DNA of 64,000 nucleotides from Actinomycetota bacterium (GCA_030019215.1 JASEEZ010000004.1:27028-91027), one strand, 5' to 3'; positions 34,399-43,234 are shown, counted from the stretch's first letter. Notes: a model not told the origin generated them from the sequence alone. Numbers and translations are program-made.

Positions 34399-36426
34399 AT
34401 GCAAGCTGAGCGGAATTCATCTCTGGACAAGGTAATTTACTGGGCTCTCTGGCTCTTCGTCTTTCTCCTTCCGCCGACCCAAAATCCCTTTGGTTTCGAC
34501 ATCTGCCAGATTCCAAAGCTCACTCTATTGAGGATCTTTACTCTCATTATTTTGGCCATCTGGCTGATCAGGGTGGTCGATGAGGGGCAAATCACGGTGA
34601 GTAGGACTCCACTCGATGTGCCAATTTTGTTTTTTCTGCTGGCTGCTCTGGTTGCCACATTGAACTCGATTCACCTACCGACCGCCTTTTTTGGAGAGTT
34701 CTACGGTGCCCGTCACGAAGGCCTGCTCACCGTGGCCAACTACGTTTTGCTTTACTACATTGTGGTCAATGTGGTGAGGGAAAGAAAACATTTCACTTAC
34801 CTTGTGATGGGCCTGATGGCGAGCGCGCTCGTCGTTTCGATTTATGGTGTCTGCCAACGCTTTGGTTTAGACCCCTGGCTGGCGATTTACTCGCGTAGCG
34901 CCGATGTGGCCCGCAGCTTTTCCACCTTCGGCAACGCTCTATTCTTTGGAGGGTACCTGGCTCTTGTTTTGCCCCTTCCCTTGGTACTTCTCTTCAGGCA
35001 CAAGCACACCTTATCCACGTTCATACCCCTTTCCCTTCTGAGTGGCATTGTGCTCGCCTCTCTCATTTTCACCTACGCCCGTTCAGCTTGGCTGGGAGCA
35101 TTGGGAGGGATCGTTCTCATCGCTCTCTTTAGTTACAAAAGGATTTTCAAAAACAAAGTTGTCATCGCGGCTTTATTGGTGATATTTCTTTCTTCCGTTC
35201 TCTGGCTCGTTTTGCCCAGCCCCTATAAGTCCAGGTACACGGTGGGCGGTCGGGTCGCGTCTCTTGCCGAGGTCACTGAGGGATCGGGGGCGACTCGCCT
35301 TCAGACCTGGGGAATGACCCTTCGTATGATAAGGGATCGCCCCATCCTCGGTTCAGGTCCCGATACGTATGGTCTGATTTCACCCTGGTATAGGCCGGCT
35401 ACCTGGAAGATCTACTCCGGGGGGGATTTTGAGAACAAGGCGCACAATGATTTTTTGCAGATTGCCGCCACGATGGGCTTATTGGGGCTTCTTGGCTATC
35501 TCTGGGTGCTGGCGGTTTTCTTCTGGAGGGGGTTTTCAATCTTTAAGGGAACCAGAGATCCTTATCACAAGACCTTGATTTTGGGCTTCTTGGCCGGTGC
35601 GTTTGCCTACATAATTTTTCTTCAGTTCAGTTTCGCTGAGGTCTCGACCACTCCCTTTCTTTGGATGTTTATGGGGCTCATCATCGCCTTGGGAAGACAC
35701 CAGGGGATGGGAGGTGTCACTCTGTTAAGGAAGGTCAGATTGGGTGAGGGAGGCAGGTACGCGGTTTATGCTTTGGTGATATCGTTGACCCTGTTTTTGG
35801 TGGTAAAGGCCATGGCTCCCTTCTACGCCGATTTGCATTTAAGAAAGGGAATGGAGTGTACGAGGGCAAAGGATTGGCGGGAGGCGGAGCGGGCGTTCAA
35901 GAAGACGGCCAGCCTGGTTGGAAATGAGGAGTATTTGATGTGGTTGGGTGATTTTTATCTGCGCAGAGCCGAATGGAATCCCGAGCGAAATGGCAAGTTG
36001 TTCTATTTGACCCTTTCGACGGAGACATTTCAGAGGGCAAAGGCGGTCAATCCCCTGGATGAGCTAGCCTACATTTGTCTGGGCGAGGTTTATCTTTATG
36101 GGGCTGGATTGGATGAAACTTACTTTGATAGTGCCATCGGTGAGTTTAAAGAGGCTTTAAAGATAGATCCGAATTACTACCGCATTCACCGCCTTTTGGG
36201 CGTAGCTTACCTGGGACATGGCGACTTGGCCGAGGCGGTGGAACACCTGGAGGTGGCGGTGAACCTATATCCCAAGGCGGCCTATTCCTACGTTTTGTTG
36301 GGCGATGCCTATCGGGAAAGTGGTCTCAAGGATAAAGCCATCAAGGCTTACGAGAAAGCATTGGAGTTGAACCCCACCGCTCACGGGGCCAGAAAAGCGT
36401 TGGAGGAGCTGCTCAACACGGAGTAG
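34399..36426 (+). CDS. O-antigen ligase-like (Wzy_C) membrane protein with C-terminal TPRs, paralogue 4
   Basis: Fourth paralogue, 675 residues. It has SIHLPTAFFGEFYGARHEGLL near residue 93, then RLQTWGMTLRMIRDRPILGSGPD and KAHNDFLQIAATMGLLGLLG, and ends in TPRs (AIKAYEKALELNPTAHGARK). It is closest in layout to paralogue 2. The tandem pair 3/4 immediately follows the 6-haem cytochrome and converges on two minus-strand cytochrome genes, with only 34 bases between stops and no obvious terminator. Each paralogue may differ in acceptor through its TPR domain, which is inference. Confidence 0.85.
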   Translation: MQAERNSSLDKVIYWALWLFVFLLPPTQNPFGFDICQIPKLTLLRIFTLIILAIWLIRVVDEGQITVSRTPLDVPILFFLLAALVATLNSIHLPTAFFGEFYGARHEGLLTVANYVLLYYIVVNVVRERKHFTYLVMGLMASALVVSIYGVCQRFGLDPWLAIYSRSADVARSFSTFGNALFFGGYLALVLPLPLVLLFRHKHTLSTFIPLSLLSGIVLASLIFTYARSAWLGALGGIVLIALFSYKRIFKNKVVIAALLVIFLSSVLWLVLPSPYKSRYTVGGRVASLAEVTEGSGATRLQTWGMTLRMIRDRPILGSGPDTYGLISPWYRPATWKIYSGGDFENKAHNDFLQIAATMGLLGLLGYLWVLAVFFWRGFSIFKGTRDPYHKTLILGFLAGAFAYIIFLQFSFAEVSTTPFLWMFMGLIIALGRHQGMGGVTLLRKVRLGEGGRYAVYALVISLTLFLVVKAMAPFYADLHLRKGMECTRAKDWREAERAFKKTASLVGNEEYLMWLGDFYLRRAEWNPERNGKLFYLTLSTETFQRAKAVNPLDELAYICLGEVYLYGAGLDETYFDSAIGEFKEALKIDPNYYRIHRLLGVAYLGHGDLAEAVEHLEVAVNLYPKAAYSYVLLGDAYRESGLKDKAIKAYEKALELNPTAHGARKALEELLNTE

Positions 36427-36460
36427 CGGGGTTGGTTGGTGGTTTTTATAGTTTCCTCGG

Positions 36461-37528
36461 CTACATTTCTCTTCCGTGGCAGATTTTGCAGAAGGTTTTG
36501 CGGTCATGGCAACCACAAGTCCCGGGCCTCTTGGAGACCTCCCCGTGAGTTTCAGGGAAGTCCTCGGGGTGCGGCCAGGGCATCCCAGCGTGACATCTCT
36601 GACAGAAGTTGACGTTGTGGCAGCGCCAGCAGACCCTTTTTCTAGTGAAACCCTCCCGAGCGTGTCCTTCCCCCTTCTCCCAACCCGGTGGGTGGGGCAT
36701 CTCGAGACCATGGCATTCATTGCAGGCTTCGATGGGATGACACCCCTGACAGGTCGTTGGCTCTCCCAGATGAACCTTGGGATAGTCCATCGTTTCCCTG
36801 GGTCTTTTCCCGATGTCTTCGACGTGACAGAACTCGCAATCGCTGGAGGCGGTCTTGTCGTCATGACAGAGGATGCACTTGTCCATGCTCGGATATTTCT
36901 TGGCCAGTATCATCCTTTCGTGGGCCACGGTGTTGTGACAGTCGACGCATCTTTCCCCCTTTTCCAAAAACTCCTTGTGGCTCACCCGGATCGTGTATCT
37001 GACGACCGTTTTTTTCTCGATTTTTTCGTGGCATCTAAGACAGGAGGCGTTGGCGATTTGGGTAGTGGCGGGCTTCTCCCGCTGGGGCTGCTTTGCGTAG
37101 GAAATGGCCCTCTTCACCATCTCGAGTTTTTCAATGCAGAAGCCGATGGCACCCGGTTCCTGATGACAGGCAAGGCAGGTTGCCTCCTTGTGAGGGGAGG
37201 TCTGCCAGCTCTGGTGGTAGCGCTTCTCAAAGTGACAGAGCTTGCAGAAGGAGGGCTGGGAGGTGTAGATGGACCCCATCGTGAGTGAAAGCAGAACGAT
37301 AAAGATGATGACCTCGACGGTGATCCAGATATGTTTCTTGGAGATGCCCTTCTTTTCCTTTCTCTCCGGGGGCTTGACGGCAAAGATGCCGATCAGGGTC
37401 AGGACTATGAAGATGAGCACCAAGAGCATTCCCAGCAGGAGTATGGTCTCCTTTGGACTCTCCTCAGGGTGCATCAGGATGTTGATGATCTTTTCCTTGT
37501 TAAAGAGGGCAAAGAGCTTCTCTTTCAG
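36461..37528 (-). CDS. NapC/NirT-like membrane-anchored 11-haem cytochrome with CTG start
   Basis: On the minus strand the track starts at ATG 37474, but the frame is open further and reads LKEKLFALFNKEKIINIL before that methionine. GGAGG at 37540-37536 lies seven bases before CTG 37528, with no ATG, GTG or TTG nearby, so CTG is the likely start (355 residues). Two hydrophobic segments follow, then SQPSFCKLCHFEKRYHQSW typical of NapC/NirT quinol-oxidising anchors. It has 11 CxxCH motifs plus a CxCH (CGCH) that probably cannot bind haem. It would take electrons from menaquinol. It lies 30 bases downstream of the related 12-haem gene. Confidence 0.82.
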   Translation of the reverse strand: MKEKLFALFNKEKIINILMHPEESPKETILLLGMLLVLIFIVLTLIGIFAVKPPERKEKKGISKKHIWITVEVIIFIVLLSLTMGSIYTSQPSFCKLCHFEKRYHQSWQTSPHKEATCLACHQEPGAIGFCIEKLEMVKRAISYAKQPQREKPATTQIANASCLRCHEKIEKKTVVRYTIRVSHKEFLEKGERCVDCHNTVAHERMILAKKYPSMDKCILCHDDKTASSDCEFCHVEDIGKRPRETMDYPKVHLGEPTTCQGCHPIEACNECHGLEMPHPPGWEKGEGHAREGFTRKRVCWRCHNVNFCQRCHAGMPWPHPEDFPETHGEVSKRPGTCGCHDRKTFCKICHGREM

Positions 37529-37552
37529 CGCTAATCCTCCTTTTTCTCTTCA

Positions 37553-37569
37553 CCCCGCCTACGGCGGGG
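37553..37569. repeat. GC palindrome overlapping a stop codon
   Basis: ccccgcctacggcgggg, a perfect 7-bp stem with a 3-base loop. Read on the minus strand, its middle supplies the TAG that ends the 12-haem cytochrome (last residues FTPP). Confidence 0.8.
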
Positions 37570-38521
37570 TGAATCTCAGCCCGGGGTGGGCATGCTTGGT
37601 GTGGCAGAGATCACAGGAGCTTTTTGCGTGACAGTGGAGGCAGATTTTTTCGCCCACTTCCTTGAGCTCATCTGCGTGTACCGGTAAGAACTCTTCCGGA
37701 TGAGGCATCTCAATCTGGTGGCAGTTTTCACAGAAACTCTTGATGTGACAAAAGTCACAGTTGCTATTTTCTTCACGGGCGTTTTTGCCGTGGAGGTAAG
37801 GCCAATTTTCTGGGTGGGGGATCAAAACGTGACATTTGGTGCACTTTTCTTCCTCGTGGCAGACGATACAACTGGTCAGATTCCCCATGCCGTGGGTCTT
37901 TTCCCATTTGGGACCGTGGGTCACCGCCCAGGGACCGGTGTATCTCACTGTCCTTTCGGCTCCCTTCACATGGCAGATTTCGCAGGTTGTGGGGGCTATC
38001 CTTTTGTTGTGGCAGGGGGTGCACTTATCCATATGTGGATACTCCTCTATCGCACTTACCTCGCCGTGGGCCACAGTGCTGTGACAGTCGATACATTTGT
38101 AGGCTTTCTCCAGGAACTCCCGGTGGCTGACTCGAATGCCCTTCTTTATGGCCAATTTCTTTTGAATCCACTCATGACATTTAAGGCAGGAGGCGTTGCT
38201 GACGTTTCCGATGACGGGCTTTCGATAAGAACGCAGGGTGTTAGATATGATTCTCTTCGCCATCTCCAGCTTCTCGGCGCAGAAACCGAGGACGCCCGGC
38301 TCCTGATGACAGGAAAGACAACCCATTTCGTTGTGTGGGGACTCTTTCCAGCTCTGGTAATACGGCTTCTCGATGTGACAGGACTTGCAGAAGGAGGGAT
38401 GGGAGGAGCCGACCAGCCCGCCCGTGAACAGTAGAATTAAAATCAGTGCCGTGATGCTGAAGATATCCCTTTTTCCTTTGGCTTTTCTCAAAGCCTCGCG
38501 CCTCTCATTCTCTCTCATCAC
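37559..38521 (-). CDS. NapC/NirT-like membrane-anchored 12-haem cytochrome
   Basis: A 320-residue paralogue of the 11-haem protein, first in the minus-strand pair. A charged start is followed by a single transmembrane helix (ITALILILLFTGGLVGSSHP) and SFCKSCHIEKPYYQSWKESPH, the NapC/NirT signature, then CLSCHQEPG. It has 12 CxxCH motifs in total. The NapC-like first half probably oxidises menaquinol and the second half extends the haem wire. The C-terminus is formed by a GC palindrome carrying the stop. Upstream lies a long reverse-oriented heptamer array. Confidence 0.87.
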   Translation of the reverse strand: MMRENERREALRKAKGKRDIFSITALILILLFTGGLVGSSHPSFCKSCHIEKPYYQSWKESPHNEMGCLSCHQEPGVLGFCAEKLEMAKRIISNTLRSYRKPVIGNVSNASCLKCHEWIQKKLAIKKGIRVSHREFLEKAYKCIDCHSTVAHGEVSAIEEYPHMDKCTPCHNKRIAPTTCEICHVKGAERTVRYTGPWAVTHGPKWEKTHGMGNLTSCIVCHEEEKCTKCHVLIPHPENWPYLHGKNAREENSNCDFCHIKSFCENCHQIEMPHPEEFLPVHADELKEVGEKICLHCHAKSSCDLCHTKHAHPGLRFTPP

Positions 38522-38539
38522 TAGTCCTATCGGATATCC

Positions 38540-38800
38540 CTGGTTCCTGGTTCCTGGTTCCTGGTTCCTAGTACCTATCTAGCTTAGAGCTTGGAGCCTA
38601 GAGCTTAGAGACAAAACCATTGGCTTAGAGCTCGGGGCTTTGAGCTTAGAGAAAAATCTTTTGTCTCTACGCTCTGTGCTCTGTGCTCTGTGCTCTCTGC
38701 TCACTGCTCTCTGCTCTCTTCGCCCTTCGTCCCCCGTCCTTCCTCCCTTGACTCTTGACCCATGACTTCTGGTAGCTGGTAGCTGGCAGCTGATAGCTGA
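38540..38800. repeat. composite heptamer array, reverse orientation
   Basis: Blocks of tggttcc, agcttag, the shared core (here in reverse, gagaaaaatcttttgtctct, 38649-38668), tctgtgc/tctctgc, then cgtcctt and cttgacc words. From about 38,550 to 38,725 it is nearly the exact reverse complement of 52,680-52,845. Confidence 0.75.
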
Positions 38801-39055
38801 CACTGGCTTTATTCTAACGGGCAGGGGGTGCTTGCGCAATCTGTCCCGCCTTGTCCCGCCAACGGCGGGGCCGATGGTGAGGTCAAGAGGCAGGCCCGCC
38901 TGCCAACGCCTGAGCCTGCGAGTTCTCAGTCGCAGGCAATGGCGGGCAGGTTGGGCACGCTTTTTCTTGTTTGGGAAGGCACTCTTTGATAAGATGTTCA
39001 CAAGCCCTGCCTGAAAGGACAAGGCAGCTAAGGGAAAGGAGAGGCAATAAAAAGA
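38801..39055. repeat. gene-free stretch with GC-palindrome cluster
   Basis: Contains cccgccaacggcggg (38855-38869) and several further palindromic GC runs (gcccgcctgcc, ggcgggcagg). ttctaacgggc (38813-38823) also appears in the arm of the element at 58.4 kb. ggaaaggagagg (39034-39045) precedes the next gene. No gene is seen. Confidence 0.5.
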
Positions 39056-39979
39056 TTGGCTTTGAACAGGAAAAACCTCATAGCTCTCCTTATTGTTTTA
39101 TCCATGCTGTTGGTCGTTCTTGTCGGCCTGGCTCTATATTATTATTGGCAAAATGAGCTCAAGGTTGAACCGGGGTTTAAGTTTCTCTTCAACATCAGCG
39201 GAGATGGAAAGGAGCTCAAAACTCCCCTGGGAGTTGCCCTCTCGGATAACAAATTATTTGTGACCGACAGTGGTAACAGCCAGGTGCAGGTCTTTACCAA
39301 GAAGGGAGGATATCTCTTTTCTTTCAAAGTGGTGATTTCCGGGGACAAAAAGTCCTATCCTATGAGGATAGCCGTCGGCGACGACGGAAATATCTACGTC
39401 TCCGAAATAACCGAGCAAAAGATAATGGTCTTTGACCCCAGTGGCACATATTTGCATGACTTTCCGAAGGAAGACAAAGTACTTGTTAAACCGGTGGCTC
39501 TGGCATTTGCCGGCGGTAAGCTTTACGTCACCGATGTGGGCGATCAGAGCATAAAGATTTTTAGTTCCCGTGGCAGGTTGTTGAGAAAGTTTGGTCGGGA
39601 CGGCGATGGGGAGGGAGAGTTTGCTTTTCCCAATGGCATCGCCGTCTCCGAGGACGGCACCATCTTTGTGGCCGATTCCAATAATAGCCGGGTTCAAGTA
39701 TTCGATGGGAACGGTCGGTTTTTGAGGGTCTTCAAGGGAAGATTTTCACTGCCCCGGGGAATCGCCACTGATGGTGAAGGTAGAATCCACGTGGTGGACA
39801 CTTTTGCCCAGATGGTGCGCGTGTTCAACAAGGGAGGGAAGCTTCTTTTCTCTTATGGGCAGGATGTCGTCGAGGAAGGAAAACTTTCTTTCCCAAATGG
39901 GATAGCCATTGATGACTCTACCAGACAAATCTACATCGCCAACCGGGCGAAGGATTGTGTTTCGGTCTGGAGTTATTAA
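39056..39979 (+). CDS. membrane-anchored NHL-repeat beta-propeller protein 2
   Basis: A 307-residue protein with an N-terminal transmembrane helix (LIALLIVLSMLLVVLVGLAL) and about six NHL blades such as AFPNGIAVSEDGTIFVADSNNSRVQVFD. It is a paralogue of the NHL protein at 30,097 and likewise precedes a secreted, spacer-rich cytochrome. The pairing is therefore seen twice in the locus, which supports a functional link between propeller and cytochrome. It starts at TTG 39056 with ggaaaggagagg about ten bases upstream. Confidence 0.82.
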   Translation: MALNRKNLIALLIVLSMLLVVLVGLALYYYWQNELKVEPGFKFLFNISGDGKELKTPLGVALSDNKLFVTDSGNSQVQVFTKKGGYLFSFKVVISGDKKSYPMRIAVGDDGNIYVSEITEQKIMVFDPSGTYLHDFPKEDKVLVKPVALAFAGGKLYVTDVGDQSIKIFSSRGRLLRKFGRDGDGEGEFAFPNGIAVSEDGTIFVADSNNSRVQVFDGNGRFLRVFKGRFSLPRGIATDGEGRIHVVDTFAQMVRVFNKGGKLLFSYGQDVVEEGKLSFPNGIAIDDSTRQIYIANRAKDCVSVWSY

Positions 39980-40086
39980 AGAGTTCGGTTGAAAATAACG
40001 ATAATAAGGATAGAGGAACAATATCATTAAACATAGAACTAAAATGGGTTGGGGTGGTATTTGTGTACCCAAGTGGAGGTAGTTGT

Positions 40087-42288
40087 ATGAGATTTTTTGC
40101 CACGCCGTTGGCGGTGTTGATGGGGTGGGACCGCCTCCGCCGATGGCGGGGTGGGGCGGTCTTGGTCATCATTTTTGTCTGGCTTTTTTCTGCCTCGCCT
40201 GCGGCGGGGTTCACGGATCCCCACGATAGTTACAGCGATGCCACCAATTTGTGCCAGCAATGCCACAAGGTTCACCTGGCGTTGGAACCCACCCTGATTT
40301 TTAAGCAGCTCACCGAGAAAGAGGTCTGCTATGCTTGCCATGATGGCAGCGGAAGCAATTACAATGTGAAGACGGGAGCGGGCGGTTTCGGGGAGTCCAC
40401 CTTGGGTTCTTCAACCAGGGTCTCTTACCATCCAGTTCCCAACACCGACCTTGAACTCGAAGATCCCAAGCATGCCATGACCTGCACCGATTGTCACACT
40501 CCTCACAAGAGCAAAGCCACGAGGGCGAAGCTTCTTTCCGCCGGTGGGCTCGATGGCGGGGATGCCTTCTGCGGCTACTGTCACGGGGCGACGGCCAATT
40601 GGTACAGCCAGACGCTACCCGGCGGGGATCACATAACCTATATGGGGCCCCCTCACTCAACCGGGATAACCTACACACCGTCAGGTGCTCAGACGCCCAT
40701 CAAGTGTCTCGCCTGCCACGGTTATCACGGCGAGGATATCAGGCCGCTCGTCAGGACGGCTGTCAAGAACAATGCCGGGAATACCATGACGGTCACGGCG
40801 GGCTCCGACAATTTCAGCAACAACTCCCTCTGTGAAGCCTGCCACAGCAGCTCCATTTCCAGCTCGGCCTGGTACGGTTTTGCCCTCTACACAAAGACCA
40901 AGCACTTTGCCGGCGGGACGAGGGCCCTGAATACCTGGACGAAAGGGGCCTATAACAATGAGTATCAGACTGGTTACTGTTTGAACTGCCATAATCCTCA
41001 CGGGACGAATTACAGCAAGAGCTTGGCAACCTCCTACACTTCGGCCTTCACCGATTATCAGGGGGACTATCTCAATCAGCTTTGCTATGACTGCCACACC
41101 GATGCCTTGATACCGGCCAGCGGATATTCCTATCGGGGAAGCAATACCTACACCAACTCCTCCCACGGCTCCTACACTGGCCTGGGCAACACCTGGCCCA
41201 CCTCCACCGACACCGGAAGCGGGGTAGGAACAGGGGGGGCGGCCACCAGACAGTGCATCAACTGCCACAATCCTCACGGCAGGGATGACGGCAGCGGGAC
41301 AAACACCCCGTTTAAGTACCTCACCCTAAAATGGGAGGTGGGAGCCAACTCCGCCGAAGAAGGCTTATGTTACGGAGGAAATACCGCCACCAAGACCAGC
41401 GGGTGTCACTCCTTGGGCTATGATTATAGCAACTCTGGCACCGGCACGTTTTACGGAAGTTATTCTAACTGGTGTATTTTTGATCTATTTAACCCCGCAA
41501 CGCTTCGCGAAGCCACTGCGAATGCCAGTAATGCCAAGATCAATCAGAGGCACGACATCGGCTTATACGATCAGGGCACCTATAATTCGGGGGCCAAGAT
41601 AGAGTGCGATCACTGCCACAATCCACACATAAACAACAACGATTATAATTTTTCGACCAAAAGCAGAATGGCAAATCCGGACAATACCACGCGGAATTTC
41701 ACCACTCAGTACAGCAAAACCAACACATACAATTATGGCGGCACCAATTATTCCTACCAAAGTGGCACCGATTCGGATCCCGCGTTTGGAAAGAGCCTGC
41801 CGGACTTTGTTGCTTTCTGCCTGGCCTGCCACGAGGGGGCGAACAACTCCCTTCCCGGTGGAGTTAGCTTTGGTACAGCCGGGGAGACGGCAAATATAGG
41901 TTCACTTTACTTTGTTTCTCCTCCTGACCAGCACGGGACGGCCGACAGTGACAGCACTACGGGGGGGAGTCTAAAATCTCCCTACAGTTCTCCTCCCTAT
42001 GCCGCCCTGAACTGTACCGACTGTCACGATCCGCATGGTTCGGGTGGTCTTTATCATTTGAAGTCGAGCATCACCATCAACAGTACCGTCTTGACCACAG
42101 ATGGTGGGAACACGGAATACATTGTGGTAAACAAAAACTATGGCAACACTGGAACGGCGGGGAGCTTCACCAATTCTTGGTGCAGCTTTTGCCACAACGT
42201 AGCATCTCATAAGAGTGGAAATACCAACTGTGGCGACTGTCATTATCATGGGGCGACCGAGGGAATGGGAAAAAGTGCCTCATTTTAA
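40087..42288 (+). CDS. large secreted 14-haem cytochrome with a palindrome-built signal region
   Basis: I start at ATG 40087 (ggagg upstream) instead of the track's 39955, giving 733 residues. The signal region is odd: GWDRLRRWRGGAVLVIIFVWLFSASPAAGF includes residues encoded by two GC palindromes. The mature part has 14 CxxCH motifs, first CQQCHKVHLAL, widely separated by long Asn/Ser/Thr/Gly/Tyr-rich spacers. One further cysteine forms CX11CH (CYGG...SGCH) and might bind an atypical haem. The low haem density and sugar-acceptor-like spacers suggest a cell-surface or extracellular protein. It follows NHL protein 2. Confidence 0.85.
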   Translation: MRFFATPLAVLMGWDRLRRWRGGAVLVIIFVWLFSASPAAGFTDPHDSYSDATNLCQQCHKVHLALEPTLIFKQLTEKEVCYACHDGSGSNYNVKTGAGGFGESTLGSSTRVSYHPVPNTDLELEDPKHAMTCTDCHTPHKSKATRAKLLSAGGLDGGDAFCGYCHGATANWYSQTLPGGDHITYMGPPHSTGITYTPSGAQTPIKCLACHGYHGEDIRPLVRTAVKNNAGNTMTVTAGSDNFSNNSLCEACHSSSISSSAWYGFALYTKTKHFAGGTRALNTWTKGAYNNEYQTGYCLNCHNPHGTNYSKSLATSYTSAFTDYQGDYLNQLCYDCHTDALIPASGYSYRGSNTYTNSSHGSYTGLGNTWPTSTDTGSGVGTGGAATRQCINCHNPHGRDDGSGTNTPFKYLTLKWEVGANSAEEGLCYGGNTATKTSGCHSLGYDYSNSGTGTFYGSYSNWCIFDLFNPATLREATANASNAKINQRHDIGLYDQGTYNSGAKIECDHCHNPHINNNDYNFSTKSRMANPDNTTRNFTTQYSKTNTYNYGGTNYSYQSGTDSDPAFGKSLPDFVAFCLACHEGANNSLPGGVSFGTAGETANIGSLYFVSPPDQHGTADSDSTTGGSLKSPYSSPPYAALNCTDCHDPHGSGGLYHLKSSITINSTVLTTDGGNTEYIVVNKNYGNTGTAGSFTNSWCSFCHNVASHKSGNTNCGDCHYHGATEGMGKSASF
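40131..40209. repeat. two GC palindromes inside a signal-peptide coding region
   Basis: cctccgcc-gat-ggcgggg (40134-40151) and cctcgcc-tgc-ggcgggg (40193-40209) flank the hydrophobic core of the 14-haem signal peptide. A shorter one, gcc-gtt-ggc, lies at about 40,104. Confidence 0.7.
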
Positions 42289-42304
42289 ACGCTTTTTATG
42301 AGGG

Positions 42305-42511
42305 TTGGGTTTGAGCATTTTAAAGAAGGTTATTTTTGTCATCCTGGTGCTCATTCTTCTGGGCACCGGGGTCTTACTTTACGCAGGTTATTGGGAGCGA
42401 AAGAGCAAACTTCTAGTTCTAGGGGTCATTCTAGGGGTCAGACCTCCTCATCCCATTTCACCAGGCAAAACAAATTCTTATTTTAAATTTCGGCAGACAT
42501 TGTTCCTTTGA
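42305..42511 (+). pseudogene. N-terminal membrane-helix stub cut by the RAYT element
   Basis: A short frame with one good transmembrane helix (VIFVILVLILLGTGVLLYAG) followed by YWERKSKLLV. The coding character ends where the transposase element begins (42,434), and the rest is element sequence. It could be the start of a small membrane protein whose remainder was lost or lies beyond the insertion. The family is not recognisable. Confidence 0.4.
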
Positions 42512-43234
42512 AGCTAAGATAATATTAAAATATCGCTATGGTTATTTAATTGAAGGATTGGAGATGGGAAAATGCCTCGAAAACCAAGAATTGATCTCTC
42601 AGGCCAGCTTTATCACGTAACTGTAAGAGGCAACAATAAAGAGGATATATTTATCGATAAATCAGACAGAGACGTCTATTGTAAGTACTTGAGAAAAGCA
42701 AAAGAAAAATATTGTTTTTTCCTATATTGTTATGTCTTGATGAATAATCATGTTCACTTACTTCTCAGGCCTACTGAAAAAGGAGCAGTATCGAAAATAA
42801 TGCAATCAATAAATACTGGATATACTATGTATTTTAACTACAAATACAAGAAGTGTGGTCATCGCTTTCAAGGTAGATATAAAAGCTTTCTGGTGGAAGA
42901 GGAGCCCCATTTTCTTGAGCTTTTACGGTATATTCATCAAAATCCTGTCAGAGCAGAAATAGCGAGGAGAGTTGAGGATTACCCATACTCCAGTTACTTT
43001 GCTTATTTTGGAAAAGCGGAGGATAAATTGGTCGATATAGGAGAGGTGCTTTCTCGGTTTGGTGCAAGAGAGTCGGTTCAAATAAAAAGGTTTAAGGTTT
43101 TTATCGAAGATATAAGGGAGAGAAATATCTATAGACCTGAACGATTTATGAAAGACGGTTTAATTGTAGGAAGCGAAGAATTTAAAAATAAGATTTTTAA
43201 ATTGCAGGTAAATAGCAGTGGAAAGGTCTGACCC
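42434..43234 (+). mobile_element. RAYT (REP-associated tyrosine transposase) element
   Basis: The element starts at ggggtcagacctcctcat and ends at aggtctgaccc, so its ends are inverted. The left flank has cttattttaaattt about 45 bases in, as in the gene-less element at 7,725-7,865. ttctaggggtca is repeated directly at the left edge. The transposase gene inside is AT-rich against GC-richer flanks, a sign of recent arrival. Confidence 0.65.
42572..43231 (+). CDS. RAYT, Y1-type (IS200-like) transposase
   Basis: A 219-residue REP-associated tyrosine transposase. The N-terminal RPRKPRIDL-like start appears as MPRKPRIDLSGQLYHVTVRG. The HUH metal-binding motif is NHVHLLL near residues 58-64, and the tail HRFQGRYKSFLVEE with RYIHQNPVRA is typical. 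Catalytic tyrosine candidates lie in the middle helix. RAYTs cut and join single-stranded DNA at REP-type hairpins, so it could have spread the window's palindromes or the related element at 7.7 kb. It starts at ATG 42572. The product looks complete. Confidence 0.9.
   Translation: MPRKPRIDLSGQLYHVTVRGNNKEDIFIDKSDRDVYCKYLRKAKEKYCFFLYCYVLMNNHVHLLLRPTEKGAVSKIMQSINTGYTMYFNYKYKKCGHRFQGRYKSFLVEEEPHFLELLRYIHQNPVRAEIARRVEDYPYSSYFAYFGKAEDKLVDIGEVLSRFGARESVQIKRFKVFIEDIRERNIYRPERFMKDGLIVGSEEFKNKIFKLQVNSSGKV

Noticed and set aside
36427-36460. Bidirectional terminator between the convergent genes ending at 36426 and 36461
   Set aside because: No stem of useful length is visible in the 34-base gap.
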